Positions 6,813 through 12,682 of a stretch of 13,917 nucleotides of DNA are shown in pieces; position 1 is the stretch's first letter; every line of letters starts with the position of its first letter. The notes beneath the pieces were generated by a model. That model searched no databases, was not told where the DNA came from, and saw nothing but the letters and a program-made list of their open reading frames with translations. The DNA comes from an archaeon (GTDB lineage Archaea > Asgardarchaeota > Hermodarchaeia > Hermodarchaeales > Hermodarchaeaceae): assembly GCA_016550485.1 (NCBI GenBank), contig JABXGV010000117.1, positions 1 to 13,917 of the forward strand, in the 5' to 3' direction. Made by a program: the position numbers and the translations under genes.

Positions 6813-7803
6813 GACGAGTGCCACCTATCTTTGTCCGCATAAGAACGAGCCCTTGCCTCTCTTCTTTTGCCTCACCTAGAATTTTTGCATTAATTCCATA
6901 GCGGGTCTTCTGAAGGGCTGCTTGCACTGCCTCAGCTTCTCCTTTTTCTACAGCAATAATGGCCTTTCCTTCACAGGTTACTTGAAGCGGGTCTATCCCT
7001 AGCATTTGACTTGCTGCTTGAACTTCGCGTCGGATTGGCAGCATTTCTTCATCAACCCAGATGCTCACACCTGATTTACTGGCTAACTCATTCAATGCTG
7101 CAGCCACGCCACCTCGTGTTGGGTCCTTCATTGCATGAACACCACCAACATCAAGGGCTGCTTTGACCGTAGACCATAAAGGCGCAACATCCGATTTAAG
7201 GTCGGTTCCAAAAGTAAGTCCATCTCTTTCAGCAAGAATAGCGATTCCATGATCTCCGATAGGTCCTGTGATTATGATCTTATCGCCGGGCTGGACGCCA
7301 CTGTCAACCACGACGTTTCCCCGTTCCACAACACCAACACCTGTGGTACAGATAACAAGTTTGTCTAAAGTGTTTCTGGGCATAACCTTTGTATCACCTG
7401 CAATAACTGCTACCTGCTCCTCAAAAGCAGTAGTTGCTATAGAATTAAGAATGCGCCGTAAATCGTCAATTGGAAATCCCTCTTCAATAAGCAGAGCACA
7501 TGTCATAGCAAGGGGTTGAGCTCCCATCATTGCTATATCATTTATAGTACCTGCAGCAGCTAACCTACCAATATCGCCTCCAGCAAAAAATAACGGGGTT
7601 ACTGTGTGGCTGTCTGTCGAAACAACAACTTCTTTATTTCCTAAGGGAATCGTTGCCCCATCATCGGCTGATGGTAAACCAACCCCACCATTAATCGTGT
7701 TCAATTTAAAACATGGAAAGACGATTTCCTTTAAGAACTGAGTCATCGCCCGTCCACCTGCCCCATGAGCAAGCTCTACTCGACTGAAATCATCATTTTG
7801 CAA
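6769..7803 (-). CDS. hypE: [NiFe]-hydrogenase maturation protein HypE
   Basis: HypE dehydrates the thiocarboxamide on its own C-terminal cysteine to make the cyanide ligand of the [NiFe]-hydrogenase active site; HypF supplies the carbamoyl group. The 344 residues match the family. Visible are the N-terminal HGAGGRAM, the SADDGATIPL and STDSHTVTPLFFAGGDIGRLA AIRS/PurM-fold motifs, the GDTKV turn, HAMKDPTRGGVA, and the terminal PRVC carrying the substrate cysteine. I chose TTG 7803, not TTG 7833, because AGGTGG at 7811-7816 lies 7 nt upstream. The intact C-terminal Cys shows that the 44-nt tail overlap with the longin-like gene is real and not a misplaced stop. hypA is nearby, separated by rps8e. 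Confidence 0.95.
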   Translation of the reverse strand: MQNDDFSRVELAHGAGGRAMTQFLKEIVFPCFKLNTINGGVGLPSADDGATIPLGNKEVVVSTDSHTVTPLFFAGGDIGRLAAAGTINDIAMMGAQPLAMTCALLIEEGFPIDDLRRILNSIATTAFEEQVAVIAGDTKVMPRNTLDKLVICTTGVGVVERGNVVVDSGVQPGDKIIITGPIGDHGIAILAERDGLTFGTDLKSDVAPLWSTVKAALDVGGVHAMKDPTRGGVAAALNELASKSGVSIWVDEEMLPIRREVQAASQMLGIDPLQVTCEGKAIIAVEKGEAEAVQAALQKTRYGINAKILGEAKEERQGLVLMRTKIGGTRLIQQPWAEAIPRVC

Positions 7804-7871
7804 GTGATATCCACCTGAAATAATTCCAAGCAACAGCTCTGAAACATACCTTTAGCTCTTTGTAATTCCCG

Positions 7872-7882
7872 AAACGTTTAAA
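7872..7882. promoter_or_regulatory. Shared divergent TATA element between hypE and rps8e
   Basis: CGTTTAAAG contains the self-complementary core TTTAAA. On the plus strand it follows a CGAAA BRE-like stretch and predicts an rps8e start near 7905, just before its GAGGT site. On the minus strand it predicts a hypE start near 7853, giving a leader of about 50 nt. One palindromic TATA could serve both genes; the plus direction has the better BRE. Confidence 0.4.
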
Positions 7883-7921
7883 GCCATCTGACTTGGTCCA
7901 ATTCCACTAGAGGTAAAAGAA

Positions 7922-8305
7922 ATGCCCTTATGGCAAGGAAAGTCTAAGCGTTATTCGACTGGTGCACGTCGTAAGTCTTCCAGAAAACACCGAAAATACG
8001 AGCGTGGCAGTCAAGCCACGGAAACAATCGTAGGGGAGCAAAAGCTTCGAATTAAACGAGCTCTAGGAGGAAAGAGAAAGCTTGGGCTTCTTGCTGCTTC
8101 TCATGCAAATGTCACTGACAGACAAACAGGTAAATCAGAGAAACTGAGGATAATCCAAGTTCTACAGAATCCTGCTGATGTGGATTTAGATCGACGAGGA
8201 ATCATCACAAAAGGCGCGATTATAGAGACAGAGAAAGGTAAAGCTGTTGTAACAGGCCGGCCAGGTCAAACCGGTGGGGTCGACGCACTATTACTAAGCG
8301 AATAG
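7922..8305 (+). CDS. rps8e: 30S ribosomal protein S8e (eS8)
   Basis: Small-subunit ribosomal protein eS8, found in archaea and eukaryotes, which binds 16S rRNA. The 127 residues match the archaeal form. The basic N-terminus (WQGKSKRYSTGARRKSSRKH, then KYERG) and the family motifs ETIVGEQKLRIKRALGGKRK, NPADVDLDRRGIITKGAII, ETEKGKAVVTGRPGQTG and the closing DALLL are all visible. The ATG at 7922 has GAGGT at 7910-7914, 7 nt upstream. It converges with hypA: the two stop codons are only 3 nt apart, leaving no room for a separate terminator. Confidence 0.97.
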   Translation: MPLWQGKSKRYSTGARRKSSRKHRKYERGSQATETIVGEQKLRIKRALGGKRKLGLLAASHANVTDRQTGKSEKLRIIQVLQNPADVDLDRRGIITKGAIIETEKGKAVVTGRPGQTGGVDALLLSE

Positions 8306-8308
8306 TTA

Positions 8309-8686
8309 TCAATCAGAGTCAATAACAGCCTTGATGTCCTTTATGATGCATTCTCGACCCTGAATTATTTCTACATTTTTACTGCCGCATTCAGGGCAAA
8401 CCAAAGTAACTAGTAAATCGTATACGGGCTTCTCTTCTCTGATGACTGTTTCTGTTCCGCAATTCTTACAGGTAGTCTTAATTGTTAGTGTCTCAATCGA
8501 AACCTCAGCGCCTTCTAGGATGGTGCCCTTGGAGGCAATTTCAATACCAAATAACAACTGCTCATGATTTAACATTGACAACGGTCCAATTTGAAGGCGA
8601 ATGGCTATTACCCTAGTTGCTTTATGCGAACCAGCTGCTCTCTTCACTGCGTTCACAATACCTACGGCAGTCGAGAACTCATGCAT
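8309..8686 (-). CDS. hypA: Hydrogenase nickel-incorporation protein HypA
   Basis: A metallochaperone that delivers nickel to the [NiFe]-hydrogenase large subunit together with HypB. The 125-residue product starts MHEFSTAVGIV, and the His2-Glu3 pair is the known nickel site. It continues with IRLQIGPLSMLNHEQLLFGIEIA. A zinc-binding pair of motifs, CKNC and CPEC, is followed by the closing strand EIIQGRECIIKDI. The frame could be read from an upstream codon at 8794, but the conserved MHE start at 8686 is clearly right. An AAAAAG-containing TATA-like element near 8718 would give a nearly leaderless message. Finding hypA and hypE here implies that the organism makes a [NiFe] hydrogenase; the other hyp genes are not in the window. 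Confidence 0.93.
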   Translation of the reverse strand: MHEFSTAVGIVNAVKRAAGSHKATRVIAIRLQIGPLSMLNHEQLLFGIEIASKGTILEGAEVSIETLTIKTTCKNCGTETVIREEKPVYDLLVTLVCPECGSKNVEIIQGRECIIKDIKAVIDSD

Positions 8687-8740
8687 AACATGTTCCGACA
8701 ACATTCTACTGCTTTTTAGGCTTGCTACACAACTAGAACA

Positions 8741-8754
8741 CGAAAAATTTATTG
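8741..8754 (+). promoter_or_regulatory. srp19 promoter (BRE plus TATA)
   Basis: CGAAAAATTTATTG combines a good BRE-like CGAAA with a TTTATT box. Its centre near 8751 predicts a start around 8777, only about 9 nt before the srp19 ATG. This fits the lack of a Shine-Dalgarno sequence there and points to near-leaderless translation. The reverse strand could weakly serve hypA. Confidence 0.5.
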
Positions 8755-8785
8755 CGGGTAGGTAGGGGTATAGTGATGATTTTGT

Positions 8786-9088
8786 ATGCGACAATCAGCC
8801 TTTCATTATGTTTATCCTGCCTATTTCGAAGCAAGTCGTTCACGCAAATCCGGGCGCCGTATACCAAAAAAACTAGCCCTTCCTAGCGTAGATGTTGAGC
8901 TAATTGTACTTGCTGCTCGTAGGTTAGGGTTAGAATTCCAAGTCAAAGAAGAAGCGCGGTACCCTGCTAGCTGGTGGGGTACGCCTGGTCTGGTTCTTAT
9001 CAGGAAGACAGCGGAACGTTCGAAAGCACATCTGCTGAAAGAACTGGCCAAGAAAATGAAGACCCTGAAAACAAAGACTGGCTCCTAA
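8786..9088 (+). CDS. srp19: Signal recognition particle 19 kDa protein
   Basis: SRP19 binds the tips of helices 6 and 8 of 7S RNA and organises the SRP for SRP54 binding, so it acts in co-translational targeting of membrane and secreted proteins. The 100 residues are typical for archaea. The hallmark YPAYFEASRSRKSGRRIPK runs from about residue 10. It is followed by LALPSVDVELIVLAARRLGL and the YPASWWGTPGLVLI segment that carries the conserved W..PG pattern. The C-terminus is Lys-rich. Translation starts at ATG 8786. No ribosome-binding site is seen, and the promoter position suggests a near-leaderless transcript. It is divergent from hypA. Confidence 0.95.
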   Translation: MRQSAFHYVYPAYFEASRSRKSGRRIPKKLALPSVDVELIVLAARRLGLEFQVKEEARYPASWWGTPGLVLIRKTAERSKAHLLKELAKKMKTLKTKTGS

Positions 9089-9112
9089 GGATGAACAGAA
9101 CCGGTCTTTCCA

Positions 9113-9132
9113 GCGATTAAATCGGGTTTTTT
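9113..9132 (+). terminator. Oligo-T terminator after srp19
   Basis: A short symmetrical CGATT-A-AATCG sequence (9114-9124) is followed by GG and six Ts (9127-9132). Archaeal RNA polymerase terminates at T-runs, so this is a plausible srp19 terminator. The stem is too small to matter much. The rest of the 9133-9210 gap holds nothing I recognise. Confidence 0.45.
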
Positions 9133-9213
9133 CGTCTAATAATAACCTGATTGAGTGATTTCAAGAAACAGTATGAAGTAAGACAAGATTTCGCCTCAGA
9201 AAGGCAAGAAAAA

Positions 9214-9222
9214 CTTTTTAAG
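9214..9222 (+). promoter_or_regulatory. TATA-like promoter of gar1-tfb
   Basis: CTTTTTAAG after a purine-rich AAGAAAAA stretch has BRE/TATA character. Its centre near 9218 predicts a start around 9244, giving a leader of about 37 nt that includes the AGGAG site of gar1 at 9271-9275. Confidence 0.45.
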
Positions 9223-9280
9223 AGGCAATGCGTTTCCCTTCCCCTATCCCAACCAGATCTTCGCCTTCCCAGGAGTCGAT

Positions 9281-9553
9281 TTGCTGCTTAGAATAGGTGC
9301 GGTTTTACATTTCTCTGCGCAAGGTCACATAATTGCGCGGGTAAAACAAGCTATCCGCCTAGGCACACGACTATTCACAACCAAATCGAAATCAGTTGGA
9401 ACTATAATAGACATTTTCGGACCTATCAATAGACCATTTGCATCAATAAAACCAGAGTCAGAAATCACTGTAGATTCATTGCCTCCAGGGTCGGCTCTTT
9501 TCCAGGCGAAGGGTAAGTCCAGAGGAGGCAGAAGTAAACGCCGAAAGAAGTAA
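9281..9553 (+). CDS. gar1: H/ACA RNP protein Gar1
   Basis: Gar1 is a core subunit of the H/ACA ribonucleoprotein that guides pseudouridylation of rRNA, with Cbf5, Nop10 and L7Ae. It contacts Cbf5 and aids product release. The 90-residue protein shows the six-stranded barrel pattern GHIIARVKQAIRLGTRLF, VGTIIDIFGPINRPFASI, then ITVDSLPPGSALF, and a basic tail (RGGRSKRRKK). TTG 9281 has AGGAG at 9271-9275, 5 nt upstream. tfb follows directly, and the pair recurs together in archaea. The gar1 tail contains GAGGAGG (9521-9527), a strong Shine-Dalgarno-like sequence that probably serves tfb, although no normal start codon follows at the right distance. Confidence 0.93.
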   Translation: MLLRIGAVLHFSAQGHIIARVKQAIRLGTRLFTTKSKSVGTIIDIFGPINRPFASIKPESEITVDSLPPGSALFQAKGKSRGGRSKRRKK

Positions 9554-10467
9554 GTGCTCCTACAATATCGATTTGTCCAGACTGCGGCGATGATAAGTTA
9601 GTGAAAGACTATCAGAGGGCTGAAATCGTCTGCAGAAGCTGCGGGCTGGTGCTAACTGATCGCATCATCGATGAAGGTCCTGAATGGAGGGCCTTTGATC
9701 AAGAGCAACGAGAGAAACGCGCTAGAGTTGGTGCTCCCTTGACGTACACGATTCATGACAAGGGATTATCAACGATGATTGACTGGCGAAATCGTGACAG
9801 CTATGGAAAGGATCTTGCTCCTAAACGACGCGCACAAATATACAGGCTTCGTAAATGGCAGCGCAGAATCCGTGTTTCCGACGCAACAGAGAGGAATCTA
9901 GCGTATGCCTTATCCGAACTCGATCGTATGGCATCAAGTTTAGGACTTCCACGAACGGTTCGTGAAATTGCGGCGATGCTCTATCGACGTGCAGTTGAAC
10001 AGCGTCTCATTCGTGGTCGATCAATCGAAGGGGTTGCTGCGGCAGCCCTTTACGCATCATGCCGGCAGTCTAGAATTCCCCGAACACTAGACGAAGTTGC
10101 TGAGGTTTCACGTGTTGGTAAGAAGGAAATTGGTCGTAGCTATCGGTTTATCGCGCGTGAACTCCAGCTATCAATTCCCCCTACCTCACCTATCGATTAT
10201 GTTCCCCGTTTCGTCAGCGAGCTAAAACTCGTCGGTAAGGTACAGGCACATGCTGTAAAAATTCTAAAGATGGCAGCAACCAAGGGGCTCACTAGCGGAC
10301 GTGGTCCAACAGGGGTTGCTGCCGCTGCCATCTATGTTGCAAGTGTGCTGGAAAACTCGCGTCGTACTCAACGCGAAGTTGCAGCAGTAGCGCGGGTAAC
10401 AGAAGTTACGGTTCGTAATCGTTACAAAGAGCTAGTGGAAAAACTAGAACTCGAAGTACCTCTATAA
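9538..10467 (+). CDS. tfb: Transcription initiation factor TFB (start codon unusual)
   Basis: TFB, the TFIIB homologue, bridges TBP-bound promoters and RNA polymerase and sets the start site. An N-terminal zinc ribbon (CPDCG from 9574; CRSCG in the next 20 residues) is followed by the B-reader/linker (RARVGAPLTYTIHDKGLST) and two cyclin repeats (about residues 105-190 and 200-300). The first canonical start in this frame is GTG 9601, but it would remove the first two zinc cysteines. The frame stays open back to 9538, after a TAA at 9535. ACG 9538 sits 10 nt after the GAGGAGG site, giving about 309 residues, the normal TFB length, starting (M)PKEVSAPTISICPDCG. The true start could be this ACG, an ATA (9565) or ATT (9571), or an ATG hidden by a sequence error. 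The start is inferred; the family is certain. Confidence 0.85.
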   Translation, partial: TPKEVSAPTISICPDCGDDKLVKDYQRAEIVCRSCGLVLTDRIIDEGPEWRAFDQEQREKRARVGAPLTYTIHDKGLSTMIDWRNRDSYGKDLAPKRRAQIYRLRKWQRRIRVSDATERNLAYALSELDRMASSLGLPRTVREIAAMLYRRAVEQRLIRGRSIEGVAAAALYASCRQSRIPRTLDEVAEVSRVGKKEIGRSYRFIARELQLSIPPTSPIDYVPRFVSELKLVGKVQAHAVKILKMAATKGLTSGRGPTGVAAAAIYVASVLENSRRTQREVAAVARVTEVTVRNRYKELVEKLELEVPL

Positions 10468-10476
10468 CTTGTCCTT

Positions 10477-10509
10477 GGGGCGAACCATCGCCCCTCGCTC
10501 CTCTTTTTT
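10477..10509 (+). terminator. Hairpin plus T-run terminator after tfb
   Basis: GGGGCGA (10477-10483) and TCGCCCC (10488-10494) pair perfectly across the 4-nt loop ACCA. A C/T-rich stretch and six Ts (10504-10509) follow 9 nt later. The strong GC stem resembles bacterial intrinsic terminators. In archaea the T-run alone normally suffices, and the 9-nt gap is longer than in classic bacterial examples. Confidence 0.65.
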
Positions 10510-10524
10510 CTTGTTTCGTGTTTC

Positions 10525-10558
10525 TGAAAGGTTTTTTATCCTGCGATGCCACCTTTCA
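10525..10558 (+). promoter_or_regulatory. rpc34 promoter within an 8-bp inverted repeat
   Basis: GTTTTTTATC (10531-10540) is a TATA-like box predicting a start near 10563, about 5 nt before the ATG, so the message is essentially leaderless. The box lies between perfect inverted arms TGAAAGGT (10525-10532) and ACCTTTCA (10551-10558) with an 18-nt spacer. The arms fall at the BRE side of the TATA box and just before the predicted start site, positions where a dimeric regulator could block TFB/TBP or polymerase. Confidence 0.45.
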
Positions 10559-10567
10559 AGTAGTTAA

Positions 10568-10909
10568 ATGGAATCTCGTGCAATCGCTCTTCTAAAAGAG
10601 GCAGGACAAAGGGGTCTCCTCCTCTCGGAGCTAGTTCAAAAGTTAGACCACAGCGCCTCTGATGTTCGAAATATAGTTGAATCATTGAAGAGGCAGGGAC
10701 ACGTTAAGGAGGTTGAAGATCAACAAAATGGAGCATCTACGATTAGACTTGTTTGGCAGGGAGGAGAAAGCTCCGAATGGAATACTCTGAAGGGCTGCCC
10801 ATGTTTTGTCTGTAAAGAGATTGAGCAGTGCGGCGAGGGACAGCCAATTACTCCGTGGTACTGCGGAAAATTAAACACATGGCTAGCAGAGAGGCTTAAC
10901 CCTACTTAG
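10568..10909 (+). CDS. rpc34: Rpc34-like Fe-S winged-helix protein
   Basis: A 113-residue homologue of the eukaryotic RNA polymerase III subunit RPC34/RPC39 (C34). Residues 1-65 form a winged helix (LLLSELVQKL, SASDVRNIVESLKRQGHV, then the TIRLVW wing). The C-terminal part has CPCFVC...C and a GQPITPWYC..LNTWL ending, the cysteine pattern of the cubane Fe-S cluster in this family; the cysteines are at 77, 79, 82, 88 and 99. The family is TFIIE-beta-related and acts in transcription initiation; in eukaryotes it supports pol III promoter opening. It is shorter than the eukaryotic proteins, with a single winged helix. The start at ATG 10568 has no Shine-Dalgarno and is nearly leaderless. The last 8 nt overlap the convergent rlmE gene. 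Confidence 0.8.
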   Translation: MESRAIALLKEAGQRGLLLSELVQKLDHSASDVRNIVESLKRQGHVKEVEDQQNGASTIRLVWQGGESSEWNTLKGCPCFVCKEIEQCGEGQPITPWYCGKLNTWLAERLNPT

Positions 10910-11504
10910 CAGATGCACGAAAGTATTTCGCAATCAAATACATCTCTGGGCTTCTCGGAAGTGAAGCACTGGGTTTGAATAGTCTAATAAACTCAAAGTG
11001 ATTCTTCGCGGTTGCTACCAATTCTCCAGTCTGTTCTGATTGGAATATTTTTGTCACGAAGTGTTTACCTTTAGATAATATTTCAAGAGATAGGGCGAGG
11101 CTTCTCTTTGCTAAATAGACTTGACGTTCTCGGTCAAGGGTTTTATTTCCAGTTAATTTTGGCGAGCAATCGCTTAGGATTAAATCTGCCAATCCTCCTA
11201 GTTGTTCCCGAATGCGGGAAGCAAGATCTAGTGCGTCGATTGAGCACTTGATGATTTTCACATCTTGTATGGGTTTCACAGGGGCGGTGTCAACACCAAT
11301 AATGCGCAAACCACTTTCCTTACAGTGTTGAGTAACTACTTGTAACCAGCTACCAGGAGCACAGCAAAGATCGACTATTTTTTGAACACCTTGCAGTATT
11401 TGAAAACGCTTCTCTATCTCAAGAAGTTTATAAGCTGCGCGGGCACGATAGCCCTTATCACGAGCTTGTTTGCGGTAAGGCTCTCGCCTGTCCCATCTAG
11501 ACAT
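10902..11504 (-). CDS. rlmE: Ribosomal RNA 2'-O-methyltransferase RlmE (FtsJ/RrmJ)
   Basis: An SAM-dependent enzyme that methylates the 2'-OH of a uridine in the A-loop of 23S rRNA; archaeal members are often assigned this way. The 200 residues contain the family's catalytic K-D-K-E tetrad: K26 (RARAAYKLLEI), D112 (LSDCSPKLTG), K152 (FVTKIFQ) and E187 (SPEMYLIA). The SAM-binding motif is VDLCCAPGSW at 44-53. The usual VDLGAAPGGW has changed at several positions but keeps the APG.W core. I chose the ATG at 11504 (MSRWDRREPYRK); an in-frame ATG at 11516 adds four residues. The start overlaps the trm1 stop by 8 nt, so the genes are translationally coupled. It is the last gene of the operon. Confidence 0.92.
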   Translation of the reverse strand: MSRWDRREPYRKQARDKGYRARAAYKLLEIEKRFQILQGVQKIVDLCCAPGSWLQVVTQHCKESGLRIIGVDTAPVKPIQDVKIIKCSIDALDLASRIREQLGGLADLILSDCSPKLTGNKTLDRERQVYLAKRSLALSLEILSKGKHFVTKIFQSEQTGELVATAKNHFEFIRLFKPSASLPRSPEMYLIAKYFRASAK

Positions 11505-12681
11505 GATGTTTCTCATCTTCTGTGATTTGCATTAGTGTCTGATGTAGTGTTTGGGCAGAGGCGCTTGTACGTATTGCATGTGGTGAGAAATGAGTACGAG
11601 AACAGAAATGACCTTTATCACGAAGCGTTCTCATGACACTTTGAAACGAAGGTATTGGTATTTCTAATTCATCGCAGAGCTTGTGAAGATCAAAGTAGGT
11701 GGGAGGGCCGTCCAGTTCTTTCAGTAAGCGTTTGAGTAGGCGAGTCAATCGCCTTTTTGTACCTAGAGGCTTTTGAAGACTCTCCTTAAGTGCTCCATCA
11801 ATGAAAACTCGGCTACCAAGGCTATTTGCCCAAAGCGGACCGGCTATCTGGGTTCTTTTTGAATCACATTTAGGGCATGATGGCTGAAAGTGCTGGAATT
11901 TGTTGGTCAACTGCCTGAAACCACACTCGTCGCAGTGTACGAGATGCCCAAGTTGAGAAATGGCAGCCCATGCTGCCTCGTCACCCTTCGATGCATAGCA
12001 AAAAACGCGTATATAATGATCCGCATAGAATGCGAGTAATGGCTTAAGGCCAATATCCTGAGATGCCGCTTCACGGACGGCGCTTCCTAATAGTAGTCTA
12101 ATGGCGAGTTCGTGACCATATTCTGTTCTAGCTGGATTTGCAGCATATCGTTTCATACACGCTTTGGGCCGGATTCCCACTAGAACCGGTATATCAGTGG
12201 CTGTCAAACACAGAAGACCATGCGATTTAATTGCGCCAATTGCGGCAGCGAAGAAATTACGAGGCGAGCCAAAGGGATCGATGTCAATAATATCAAATTT
12301 TCGACTTCTATGATGATGTCGTGTCAGAAGAAGGTTTGCATCGCTGTGATGGACTTCGATAATTTCAGAGACTCTGTTTAATTCTGAATTTCTCTTAATG
12401 AGTTCAGCAGCGATTGGGTTACAATCCCCTGCAACAACGCTTTTTATCCTATCGACCTCTTTTGCAATACGAATTGCACGAACACCAGTTCCTGCTAGAG
12501 GTGTGCATACCCTTGCATCTGTTTTTTCATAATGGTTTAGGAAAGCTTGGATTACGCAGATAGTTATGTCTCTGTTTAGTTCTGATTGTGGATTGTAAAA
12601 AACTTGCATACCTGTTGTTGGAACCTTTTGAATCGGTGGACTGAGAAAGGTCACTTGTCCCTCTTTATATTTCTCGAGCAC
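11497..12681 (-). CDS. trm1: tRNA (guanine-26-N2)-dimethyltransferase Trm1
   Basis: Trm1 makes N2,N2-dimethylguanosine at position 26 of tRNA using SAM, found in archaea and eukaryotes. The 394 residues match archaeal Trm1. The N-terminal FYNPQSELNRDI precedes the SAM-binding TPLAGTGVRAIRIA (about 60-73). The catalytic DIDPFGSP is at 133-140, LCLTATDIPVLVG at 157-169 and YGHELAIRLLLG at 188-199. A zinc site (C250/C253/C269/C272) is followed by the conserved GPLWA. The C-terminal domain is basic. Start is GTG 12681; GAGGA lies 7 nt upstream, and the TAA of the preceding gene ends 1 nt before it. The gene is co-transcribed with rlmE and the upstream HTH regulator, an RNA-modification operon. 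Confidence 0.95.
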   Translation of the reverse strand: MLEKYKEGQVTFLSPPIQKVPTTGMQVFYNPQSELNRDITICVIQAFLNHYEKTDARVCTPLAGTGVRAIRIAKEVDRIKSVVAGDCNPIAAELIKRNSELNRVSEIIEVHHSDANLLLTRHHHRSRKFDIIDIDPFGSPRNFFAAAIGAIKSHGLLCLTATDIPVLVGIRPKACMKRYAANPARTEYGHELAIRLLLGSAVREAASQDIGLKPLLAFYADHYIRVFCYASKGDEAAWAAISQLGHLVHCDECGFRQLTNKFQHFQPSCPKCDSKRTQIAGPLWANSLGSRVFIDGALKESLQKPLGTKRRLTRLLKRLLKELDGPPTYFDLHKLCDELEIPIPSFQSVMRTLRDKGHFCSRTHFSPHAIRTSASAQTLHQTLMQITEDEKHHV

Positions 12682-12682
12682 A

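Noticed and set aside
8687..8794. N-terminal 36-residue extension of HypA
   Set aside because: HypA needs its N-terminal Met-His-Glu for nickel binding. The extension runs over the srp19 promoter and start, and has no family similarity.
9140..9205. CTGA and TGAT boxes in the srp19-gar1 gap as a possible C/D-box guide RNA near gar1
   Set aside because: The boxes do not match the C (RUGAUGA) and D (CUGA) consensus in the right order, and there are no terminal pairing stems.
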